A stretch of DNA of 8,469 nucleotides. Origin: an uncultured Flavobacteriaceae bacterium (GTDB taxonomy: Bacteria > Bacteroidota > Bacteroidia > Flavobacteriales > Flavobacteriaceae). The translations under genes and the position numbers were made by a program. Where the stretch lies: the NCBI GenBank assembly GCA_913051755.1, contig CAJXBR010000023.1, positions 1 through 8,469 of the forward strand, in the 5' to 3' direction. The stretch's first letter is position 1. Every line of letters starts with the position of its first letter. Positions 1 through 6,419 of this stretch are shown here, one piece after another. The notes beneath the pieces were generated by a model, which ran no database searches, was not told where the DNA came from, and saw only the letters and a list, made by a program, of their open reading frames with translations.

Positions 1-9
1 TACCAGACC
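1..9 (-). tRNA. Probable 5' end of a tRNA gene (tRNA-Asp likely), cut by window edge
   Basis: Read on the minus strand, the last nine bases are GGTCTGGTA. This matches, from memory, how flavobacterial tRNA-Asp genes begin (acceptor strand GGTCTGG followed by TA of positions 8-9). A well-formed promoter lies about 15 bases upstream, so the transcript would have only a very short leader, as expected for a tRNA. Nine bases cannot establish the identity. The isoacceptor is an inference, and the rest of the gene lies outside the window. Confidence 0.45.
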
Positions 10-24
10 AAGGTCTTGCGGCTG

Positions 25-55
25 CAAATATACACCGCATTTTTCATTACACAAA
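25..55 (-). promoter_or_regulatory. Bacteroidota-type promoter firing off the left edge
   Basis: On the minus strand TTTG (52-55) is followed after exactly 19 bases by TATATTTG (25-32). This is a full match to the Bacteroidota sigma-A form TTTG-N19-TAnnTTTG. It lies downstream of the trxA stop codon and points at the putative tRNA at positions 1-9, so it should drive that gene and not trxA. Confidence 0.7.
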
Positions 56-73
56 CACTCTTACCAAAGTATC

Positions 74-391
74 CTACAATGCACCCTCAATGGCATCTGC
101 ATAAACTTGTTTCGGAGATACACCCACTTTTCGGTCAACGAGCTCTCCATTCTTAAACAACAGCACTGTGGGGATGTTTCGAACACCATATTTTGCAGCA
201 AACTCCTGATTGTTATCAACATCTACCTTGCCAACAACTGCTTTACCGTCATATTCACTGCTCAGCTCGTCAATGATAGGGCCAACCATTCGGCAAGGAC
301 CACACCAAGCTGCCCAAAAATCAACTAATACAGGTTTGTCCGACTGCAATACTATATTATCAAAAGTTGCATCTGTAATTTCTAAAGCCAT
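74..391 (-). CDS. trxA: Thioredoxin
   Basis: Cytosolic thioredoxin of 105 aa, the usual length for a free-standing thioredoxin. It reduces protein disulfides and is recharged by thioredoxin reductase. It shows the classic features of the fold: the buried Asp24 in VDFWAAWC, the redox motif W29-C30-G31-P32-C33, and the cis-proline loop I73-P74-T75 facing the active site. There is no signal peptide or membrane segment, unlike the exported TlpA/ResA-type thioredoxins common in Bacteroidota. The start is the ATG just after an A-rich tract, about 12-15 bases from the predicted transcription start. It lies downstream of dnaE on the same strand, 92 bases away, but has its own promoter and so is probably transcribed independently. 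The family assignment is essentially certain. Confidence 0.97.
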   Translation of the reverse strand: MALEITDATFDNIVLQSDKPVLVDFWAAWCGPCRMVGPIIDELSSEYDGKAVVGKVDVDNNQEFAAKYGVRNIPTVLLFKNGELVDRKVGVSPKQVYADAIEGAL

Positions 392-409
392 TTTTTATTT
401 TTTATCTCA

Positions 410-439
410 CAAAAATACAGTTTTAAAATCTTTTTCAAC
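410..439 (-). promoter_or_regulatory. trxA promoter (TTG-N18-TAnnTTTG)
   Basis: On the minus strand GTTG (436-439) is followed after 18 bases by TATTTTTG (410-417), a perfect match to the Bacteroidota -7 element TAnnTTTG with near-consensus spacing. Transcription would start roughly 12-15 bases before the trxA ATG, leaving a very short A-rich leader without a Shine-Dalgarno sequence, as is common in this phylum. Confidence 0.65.
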
Positions 440-485
440 TCACTGATAAGTGATTTTCCCTAGCCTATTTTTCTAAAAAATCACT
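440..485. repeat. Competing inverted repeats between dnaE and trxA
   Basis: AGTGATTTT (449-457) and AAAATCACT (477-485) form a 9-bp perfect inverted repeat with a 19-base loop. The outer arm overlaps the dnaE stop codon (484-486). AGTGA (449-453) can instead pair with TCACT (440-444) across a 4-base GATA loop. The central arm can therefore join either hairpin but not both. Read along dnaE, neither is followed by a T-run. Read on the plus strand, the small hairpin is followed by TTTT. It may act in 3'-end formation of the dnaE transcript, but this is inference. Confidence 0.4.
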
Positions 486-3400
486 AATTCAGCTTAAAAT
501 GAATTTGCTGTGTATCCAAATCTTCTAATAGCTCCTTACTGATGTTTATTTTCTTCTTTCGGCTGTGCATAACGAGTTTGATTTGTTCATTCAATTCGTA
601 AAACGCGATATCGAGTTTGTGATTTCCCTTGTGGGCTTTGATAGTTTTACTCAAATTCGAAAACTTTTCCTTTCCAAACTTGTTGATATTGATTTTTAAA
701 GTTAGTTTTTTTGCATAAGTGCTTATGGCGTCCTGCAACTGTCGAAAATCGATAAATTGAATACGTGGATCTCCTGTCTTTCCTGTCTCCTTATTCATCC
801 AGCCAGGTCGTACAAAGGCCTTGACATGAACAAAATTGTTTTCAACCAAATGATGACGAAATTTTAAATACTCCTCTCCAAAAATTCGAAAGCTGAAGGT
901 GTCTTCAAAGTCCTCCAATTGAAAAATTGCCCATCCCTTTCCATTTTTTGATAACCGATGGTCGACCTCCCCAATAATACCCCCAAATGTCAATTCCTTA
1001 TTCACCAATGGGGCCAGTTCGTTAAACAACCCAACACGAGCATTGCAAAAATGAGTGAAACTATGTGAAAAATCATCTAGAGGATGCCCTGAAAGATAAA
1101 TCCCAACCACTTCTTTTTCTTGTTTCAATTCGTGTAATTTTCCCCATGGTTCACAGTCTGGCATTTCTGGCTCGCTCAAAGACATCCCATTTTCGTCTCC
1201 AAACATGCTGACTTGAGATGAGTTTTGATGCTTCTGAAAATTGGCGCCATAGCGAAGTACTTTTTCCAAAAAAGAAACCCCATCTCCTTTGTCCTGAAAG
1301 TATTGCGCTCGGTGATCCTCACTCAAGGAATCTAGACCCCCTGCCAGGATCAAGCCCTCAAATGTTTTTTTATTGACAGCACGCAAATCAACACGCTTAA
1401 CCATGTCGAAAAGTGAATGATATGACTTCTTGTTTCTGCCCTCAACTATAATGTCAACTGCCCCACGACCTACGCCCTTAATAGCTCCCATTCCAAATCG
1501 AATGGCATTATATTTGTTCACTGTAAACTTGTAAAAAGATTCATTGACGTCAGGACCCAAAACTGGAACGCCCATACGTCTGCACTCTTCCATAAAAAAG
1601 CTCACTTGCTTGATATCATTCATGTTGTTGGAGAGCACAGCTGCCATATACTCTGCTGGATAATTCGCTTTCAGGTATGCCGTTTGGTAGGCAATCCAAG
1701 CATAGCATGTAGAGTGTGATTTGTTAAAAGCATAAGAGGCAAAAGCTTCCCAATCCTTCCATATTTTTTCAAGAATTTCTGAATCATGGCCCTTCTGTTT
1801 GCCGCCGTTGATAAATTTTGGTTTAAGTTTTTCGAGTAATGAGAAAATCTTTTTCCCCATGGCTTTTCTCAAAACGTCTGCCTCGCCTTTCGTAAAACCA
1901 GCCAAATCCTGTGACAACAACATCACCTGTTCTTGATAGACAGTGATGCCATAGGTCTGCTCCAAGTATTGCTTCATTTCTGGCAGATCATATTGGATTT
2001 TTTCTTCCCCATTTTTTCGACGAATAAAACTAGGGATATACTCCAAAGGCCCTGGGCGATACAACGCATTCATGGCGATGAGATCTTCAAATTTGTTTGG
2101 TTTAAGCTCTCGCAAATATCGTTGCATCCCAACACTTTCATACTGAAAAATTCCAACAGTTTCTCCACGCTGAAACAAGCTGTATGTCGACTCATCATCT
2201 AAAGGGAAATCATCTGGATTGAGATTAACGTTATGCCGATATTTAATCAACTTTACAGTGTCTTTGATCAGTGTGAGTGTTTTGAGACCTAAAAAGTCCA
2301 TTTTCAATAGTCCTGCACTTTCCACAACTGCATTGTCATACTGCGTGACAACCAAATCCGAATCTTTAGCAGTGGCAACGGGCACCAAATTACTGATGTC
2401 TTCAGGGGTGATAATCACCCCACAAGCATGAGTTCCTGTGTTGCGTAAAGAACCCTCCAAAATTTTTGCCTGATTCAATGTTTCTGCCTCCAAGTCATCT
2501 CCATTTGCGATGTCTTTCAATTGCTCGACTCGTTGAAATTCATCTGACCGAAGTTCTTCTTTTAAAGAGGTGTTTTCTTTGTTAAAAATTGAGTTAAGTT
2601 TAACATTTGGGATCAGCTTGGCAAGGCGATCAGCATCGGCTAGAGGTAAGTCTAACACACGAGCGGTATCACGTACCGATGACTTTGCTGCCATTGTACC
2701 ATAAGTCACAATTTGGGCGACCTGATTTGACCCATATTTTTCTATCACGTAGTTCATCACTTTTGATCGACCTTCATCGTCAAAATCGATGTCGATGTCT
2801 GGCATACTTACACGATCAGGGTTCAAAAAACGCTCAAAAAGCAAATCGTGTTCAATTGGGTCTATGTTTGTGATTTGTAAACAATAAGCAACCACAGAGC
2901 CTGCTGCAGAACCACGCCCTGGCCCCACTGAAACATCCAATGATCGAGCAGCTGCAATCAAATCTTGCACAATCAAAAAATAACCAGGGTAGCCTGTGTT
3001 TTCAATAACGCTTAATTCAAAATCAATTCGTTCTTGAATCTCTTTTGAAATCTCTCCATAACGAGACTTTGCTCCTTGTTGTGTCAGATGCTTTAAATAT
3101 TTGTTCTCTCCCCTTTTGCCACCATCTTTTTGATCCTCAGCTACAATAAATTCATCAGGGATGTCAAACTTTGGGAGAAGTACTTCACGGGCCAATACAA
3201 TTGGCTCTACTTTTTCAATAATTTCTTGAATATTACGAATCGCCTCGGGTAGATCTGAAAACAGTTCACTCATCTGTTTAGGGGACTTAAAATAGTACTC
3301 CTGATTTGGAAGTCCATACCGATAACCTCGACCTCTTCCAATGGGTGTTGACTGCTTTTCTCCTTCTTTTACACACAACAAAATATCATGTGCATTGGCT

Positions 3401-4794
3401 TCCTCCTTCTTCAAATAATAGCAACTATTGGTCGCAATTATTTTAACATTGTGTTTTTTCGCCATTTCAACCAAGGTCGAATTGACTCGTGTCTCATCCT
3501 CCTGATTGTGACGCATAAGCTCGATATACAAATCAGATCCAAAATGCTCTTTCAACCAAAGTAAAGATTCTTCTGCCTGTTGTCCACCAACATTGAGTAC
3601 TTTAAAGGGCACCTCCCCATAAAGATTCCCTGTCAAAACTATCAAATCATCTTTGTAATTGAGAATTATATCTCGATCGACACGAGGCACGTAATAAAAC
3701 CCTTTGGTGTGGGCAATGGATGTCAGTTTTGCAAGGTTGTGATAGCCTTTTTTGTTTTTTGCAATCAATACAATTTGATGACCGTCATCCCTGTGTGAGC
3801 GATCAAGATGATTTTTACAGACATTTAGCGTGATACCAATGATTGGTTTGATTGGCTTTCCCTCACCCTCTTCGAGCGATTTGTTGTGTTGATTGACTGC
3901 TTTCACAAAATGAAAAGCCCCCATCAAATTGCCGATATCTGTGATTGCAACTGCTGGCATATTCATCGCTACTGCTTCTTCAACGAGCTTTTGGACAGAA
4001 ATAGTCGACTGAAGCACCGAAAACTGTGTATGGGTGTGTAAGTGGCAAAACGGAAGTGTTTCTACCTTAGATTCGTCTGACTTGGTCTTTGGATCCTGTG
4101 GCGACTGTAGTGCTGCAGTTTCTTTATGAAGATTTCGGTGTTCTAGCCCAACCAACGGAACAACGTCAGAATATGTCTTCTGAATATCTTGCGTGGACTG
4201 TTGCAACTCATTGAGGGTAAATTTATTTTGCCGAAGCAACTCGAAAAAAGCTCTTGTGGTGGCTTCTACATCTGCAGTCGCATTGTGTGCCTCATCAAAA
4301 GTGTCATTGAACAAAAAAGCATATAACTCATTGAGGGTTGGCAACTTAAATTTACCTCCTCTACCACCTTGGAGCTGACACATGGTGGCAGTGTCTTCAG
4401 TACATGTATCTAAAATCGATTTTGTCGTGAGAATGTTCTCTTTTCCCAATCGCAACAACTCAGCACCCATGATGTTAAGGTCAAATTTTAGATTGTGCCC
4501 AACCAAAAATTCAGCCTTGTCAACAACTTCAATAAACGATTCAACCACCTGTTGAATGGAAACCCCTTCTCTAGTGGCAAGATCTGTTGAAATCCCATGA
4601 ACCTTTTCGGACTCAAAAGGAATGTCAAAACCATCTGGAATAACAATAAAGTCATCATGGGAGATCATACGCCCATCCGATGCATGCAATTGCCAAGCAA
4701 TTTGAACACAACGTGGCCAATTGTCACTGTCTGAAAGAGGGGCATCCCAGTTGGAAGGCAATCCCGTTGTCTCAGTGTCAAAAATCAAATACAT
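484..4794 (-). CDS. dnaE: DNA polymerase III alpha subunit with fused N-terminal proofreading exonuclease
   Basis: Replicative DNA polymerase catalytic subunit, 1436 aa. Domains in order: DEDDh 3'-5' exonuclease (about 1-195) with D6 and E8 in FDTETTG, D105 in NLKFD, and H170/D175 in HNATAD; a polar linker (about 196-246); PHP domain (about 248-480) beginning HLHTHTQFS; C-family palm, thumb and fingers. The palm holds GPGRGSAAGS (624-633), catalytic D666 and D668 in PDIDID, and D833 in KMDFLGL. Other conserved blocks are NALYRPGPLE (909-918) and FNKSHSTCYAWIAYQ (1023-1037). A helix-hairpin-helix follows near 1097-1120 (GMGAIKGVGRGA). The clamp-binding motif Q1194-V-S-M-F1198 corresponds to QADMF of E. 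coli. An OB fold lies at about 1268-1335. The exonuclease fusion replaces a separate epsilon subunit and is typical of Bacteroidota DnaE. All polymerase and exonuclease catalytic residues are present, but two expected PHP metal ligands look replaced (I287, T322). The start MYLIFDTETTG is fixed because the exonuclease motif begins immediately. It is divergent from rpsP. I found no convincing promoter for it. Confidence 0.97.
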   Translation of the reverse strand: MYLIFDTETTGLPSNWDAPLSDSDNWPRCVQIAWQLHASDGRMISHDDFIVIPDGFDIPFESEKVHGISTDLATREGVSIQQVVESFIEVVDKAEFLVGHNLKFDLNIMGAELLRLGKENILTTKSILDTCTEDTATMCQLQGGRGGKFKLPTLNELYAFLFNDTFDEAHNATADVEATTRAFFELLRQNKFTLNELQQSTQDIQKTYSDVVPLVGLEHRNLHKETAALQSPQDPKTKSDESKVETLPFCHLHTHTQFSVLQSTISVQKLVEEAVAMNMPAVAITDIGNLMGAFHFVKAVNQHNKSLEEGEGKPIKPIIGITLNVCKNHLDRSHRDDGHQIVLIAKNKKGYHNLAKLTSIAHTKGFYYVPRVDRDIILNYKDDLIVLTGNLYGEVPFKVLNVGGQQAEESLLWLKEHFGSDLYIELMRHNQEDETRVNSTLVEMAKKHNVKIIATNSCYYLKKEEANAHDILLCVKEGEKQSTPIGRGRGYRYGLPNQEYYFKSPKQMSELFSDLPEAIRNIQEIIEKVEPIVLAREVLLPKFDIPDEFIVAEDQKDGGKRGENKYLKHLTQQGAKSRYGEISKEIQERIDFELSVIENTGYPGYFLIVQDLIAAARSLDVSVGPGRGSAAGSVVAYCLQITNIDPIEHDLLFERFLNPDRVSMPDIDIDFDDEGRSKVMNYVIEKYGSNQVAQIVTYGTMAAKSSVRDTARVLDLPLADADRLAKLIPNVKLNSIFNKENTSLKEELRSDEFQRVEQLKDIANGDDLEAETLNQAKILEGSLRNTGTHACGVIITPEDISNLVPVATAKDSDLVVTQYDNAVVESAGLLKMDFLGLKTLTLIKDTVKLIKYRHNVNLNPDDFPLDDESTYSLFQRGETVGIFQYESVGMQRYLRELKPNKFEDLIAMNALYRPGPLEYIPSFIRRKNGEEKIQYDLPEMKQYLEQTYGITVYQEQVMLLSQDLAGFTKGEADVLRKAMGKKIFSLLEKLKPKFINGGKQKGHDSEILEKIWKDWEAFASYAFNKSHSTCYAWIAYQTAYLKANYPAEYMAAVLSNNMNDIKQVSFFMEECRRMGVPVLGPDVNESFYKFTVNKYNAIRFGMGAIKGVGRGAVDIIVEGRNKKSYHSLFDMVKRVDLRAVNKKTFEGLILAGGLDSLSEDHRAQYFQDKGDGVSFLEKVLRYGANFQKHQNSSQVSMFGDENGMSLSEPEMPDCEPWGKLHELKQEKEVVGIYLSGHPLDDFSHSFTHFCNARVGLFNELAPLVNKELTFGGIIGEVDHRLSKNGKGWAIFQLEDFEDTFSFRIFGEEYLKFRHHLVENNFVHVKAFVRPGWMNKETGKTGDPRIQFIDFRQLQDAISTYAKKLTLKININKFGKEKFSNLSKTIKAHKGNHKLDIAFYELNEQIKLVMHSRKKKINISKELLEDLDTQQIHFKLN

Positions 4795-4870
4795 TTATAT
4801 CGCTTAAAGCTGGATAAAAATAAATAACTCAGTCTCCAAAACACAATAGAAAAAGTAGAAGTTATTAACG

Positions 4871-4901
4871 CTTGTGGATTTCTAAAAAAAATGTAAATTT
4901 G
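4871..4901 (+). promoter_or_regulatory. rpsP-rimM operon promoter
   Basis: CTTG (4871-4874), 19-base spacer, then TAAATTTG (4894-4901), a full match to the Bacteroidota -7 element TAnnTTTG with a good -33 partner. Transcription should start around 4906-4910, giving a leader of about 40 bases before the rpsP ATG. It lies in the 153-bp divergent region shared with dnaE. Confidence 0.65.
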
Positions 4902-4916
4902 CGCCTTATTAATAAC

Positions 4917-4932
4917 GGAGGTTTAGGACCTC
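4917..4932 (+). promoter_or_regulatory. Candidate rpsP leader hairpin (possible r-protein autoregulatory site)
   Basis: In the predicted rpsP 5' leader, GAGGT (4918-4922) pairs with ACCTC (4928-4932) around the 5-base loop TTAGG, 15 bases before the ATG. The 5' arm contains GGAGG (4917-4921). This would be a strong anti-Shine-Dalgarno match but is too far from the start codon to serve as a normal ribosome-binding site, so its pairing suggests a structural or regulatory role. An AT-only palindrome, TTATTAATAA (4906-4915), sits just before it. Ribosomal protein operons are often controlled by protein binding to such leaders. Assigning this hairpin to bS16 control is inference. Confidence 0.4.
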
Positions 4933-4947
4933 ATAAATTAATTTGAT

Positions 4948-5874
4948 ATGCCAGTACGTATTCGTCTACAAAGACACGGAAAAAAAGGAAAACCCATCTA
5001 TTGGATCGTTGCAGCGGACTCTCGCGCTAAAAGAGACGGTCGATATCTCGAGAAACTAGGAATATACAATCCAAACACACTGCCAGCCAATGTTGAGCTC
5101 AATTTTGATCGTGCTGTGGATTGGCTACAAAAAGGTGCGCAACCATCTCACACAGCTCGCAATTTGCTATCTGAACAAGGTGCAATGCTCAAAAACCACC
5201 TGATCAATGGTTTAAATAAAGGTGCCCTAACGGAAGACGATGTGAATGCCAAGTTTGAAGCGTGGGTCAAAGAAAAAGAAGGTAAAAACGAAATCTTAAA
5301 GAAAAAAATTGACGCTGACGCTGAAATGGTACGTGCTGCTGCAATTGCTGCAGAAAAAGAAGTTAGTATAAAACGAAAAGAAACTGCTGCTGCGCAAGCA
5401 AAAGCGCAAGAAGAAGAAGCTGCTGCTACTGAAAACGAGAATGCCCAAACTGATGATGCTGCAGCGCCAGAAGTACAAGAAACTGAAGCTTCAGTACCAG
5501 AAGCAGAAACAGCTGCTGAGGATGCAACCCCTCCAGCAGAGGAACAAAAAGAAGAAGCAACAGCTGAAGAAGCTGAAACGCCTGAACCAGCTGGTGAGGA
5601 AACACCTGCTGAGAAATTAATCCCTGAAGCAGAGGAACAAAAAGAAGAAGCACCAGCCGATGAAGCTAAAACTCCTGAACCAGTTGCTGAGGAAACGCCT
5701 GCTGAGGAAGCTGAAACGCCTGAACCAGCTGCTGAGGAAACTCCTGCTGAGGAAGCAACCCCTGATGCAGAAGAAGAACTAAAAGAAGAAGCAACAGCTG
5801 AAGAAGCTGAAACTCCTGCACCTGCTGCTGAAGCTCCTGGTGAGGAAGCTGCAGAAGACAGTAAATCTGAATAG
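4948..5874 (+). CDS. rpsP: Small ribosomal subunit protein bS16 with long acidic C-terminal extension
   Basis: bS16 binds 16S rRNA in the lower body of the 30S subunit and is an assembly protein. The conserved basic core occupies about residues 1-90: MPVRIRLQRHGKKGKP at the N-terminus, then YWIVAADSRAKRDGRYLEKLGIYNP and the WLQKGAQPSHTARNLL block. After it come a charged stretch, probably helical (about 95-158, rich in K, E and A), and a low-complexity tail (about 159-308) of Glu, Ala, Pro and Thr with degenerate repeats. Total length is 308 aa, against about 80-90 for the E. coli type and, from memory, about 150-190 in flavobacteria with their usual Ala/Glu-rich extension. The tail is strongly acidic and probably disordered. 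The frame is open throughout with no sign of a frameshift. It is first gene of a probable rpsP-rimM operon. Identity of the core is certain; the tail's function is unknown. Confidence 0.96.
   Translation: MPVRIRLQRHGKKGKPIYWIVAADSRAKRDGRYLEKLGIYNPNTLPANVELNFDRAVDWLQKGAQPSHTARNLLSEQGAMLKNHLINGLNKGALTEDDVNAKFEAWVKEKEGKNEILKKKIDADAEMVRAAAIAAEKEVSIKRKETAAAQAKAQEEEAAATENENAQTDDAAAPEVQETEASVPEAETAAEDATPPAEEQKEEATAEEAETPEPAGEETPAEKLIPEAEEQKEEAPADEAKTPEPVAEETPAEEAETPEPAAEETPAEEATPDAEEELKEEATAEEAETPAPAAEAPGEEAAEDSKSE
5536..5847 (+). repeat. Degenerate in-frame tandem repeats in the rpsP tail
   Basis: Residues 197-222 and 228-253 of bS16 are two copies of the pattern AEEQKEEA-x-A-x-EA-x-TPEP-xx-EETPAE. 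They are spaced 31 residues (93 bp) apart, and the first 24 bases are identical (5536-5559 and 5629-5652). A half-copy (253-269, EEAETPEP..EETPAEE) and a diverged copy (274-300, AEEELKEEATAEEAETP) follow. The TPEP/TPAP anchor recurs at residues 211, 242, 257 and 289, i.e. steps of 31, 15 and 32 residues. All spacings are multiples of three bases, so unit gain or loss would keep the frame. Confidence 0.85.
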
Positions 5875-5891
5875 AAAGACAGTATAAGTTC

Positions 5892-6416
5892 ATGCGTAAA
5901 GAAGACTGCTTCTTTTTAGGAACAGTTGTCGCCAAATACAGTTTTAAGGGCGAAGTGTTGATCAAACTCGACACAGATGAACCCCATAAATATTTATCAT
6001 TAGCATCTTTTCTTTTAGAACAAAAGACAGGGTTGATACCCTACTTCACAACAGCTGTTAAGCTACATAAAACACAACTCTTACGCGTATCGATTGAAGA
6101 AGTAAATTCTGAACAACAGGCCAATGAACTTATTGGGAAATCGGTGTACTTGCCACTGGATCAATTGCCTTCCCTGAATGATGACCAATTTTATTACCAT
6201 GAAATCATTGGTTTCGAAATCGTTGATACCACACTAGGTTCGGTTGGAAAAATTATAAATGTCAATGATGCCAATTCACAAGTGTTGTTAGAGGTCAATT
6301 TCTTGAACAAAAAAGTACTAATCCCTTTGGTCGATGAACTAATCCATAAAATCGACAAAGAAAAAAAACAACTCCACCTATCTATTCCAGATGGTCTTCT
6401 TAACTTATACTCCTAA
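5892..6416 (+). CDS. rimM: Ribosome maturation factor RimM
   Basis: Cytosolic assembly factor for the 30S head, 174 aa, the normal family length. The N-terminal beta-barrel (about 5-90) has LGTVVAKYSFKGEVLIKL, matching the family's G-x-x-G-x-x-GEV start. The C-terminal PRC-barrel (about 98-172) has YYHEIIGFEIVD, LGSVGKIINV, VLIPLVDELIHKID and the closing IPDGLLNLY. It lies 17 bases after the rpsP stop codon on the same strand, the common rpsP-rimM pairing, and presumably shares its promoter. There is no clear Shine-Dalgarno sequence before the ATG. The trmD gene that often follows rimM in other bacteria is absent here. Confidence 0.95.
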   Translation: MRKEDCFFLGTVVAKYSFKGEVLIKLDTDEPHKYLSLASFLLEQKTGLIPYFTTAVKLHKTQLLRVSIEEVNSEQQANELIGKSVYLPLDQLPSLNDDQFYYHEIIGFEIVDTTLGSVGKIINVNDANSQVLLEVNFLNKKVLIPLVDELIHKIDKEKKQLHLSIPDGLLNLYS

Positions 6417-6419
6417 AGG

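Noticed and set aside
5..16. Palindrome AGACCAAGGTCT at the left edge as a terminator or operator
   Set aside because: It overlaps the presumed tRNA 5' end and its short leader, has a loop too small for a stable hairpin, and lacks a T-run.
1933..2873. Plus-strand open frames of 70-89 codons opposite dnaE
   Set aside because: They lie within strongly conserved polymerase coding sequence on the other strand, have no family resemblance, and lengths of this order occur by chance.
484..4794. Exonuclease fused to DnaE considered as a novel fusion
   Set aside because: An N-terminal DEDDh exonuclease on DnaE is a known arrangement in Bacteroidota, so it supports taxonomy and is not new in itself.
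5426..5974. Two overlapping minus-strand open frames (5426-5653 and 5666-5974) opposite the rpsP tail, Leu/Gln-rich
   Set aside because: They are the antisense image of the Glu/Ala/Pro codon repeats of rpsP. They have no recognisable domain and no promoter, and their composition is explained entirely by the opposite strand.
6360..6368. A8 run near the 3' end of rimM as a possible programmed frameshift
   Set aside because: RimM reads through in frame to its conserved IPDGLL C-terminus and has normal length. No alternative product is suggested.
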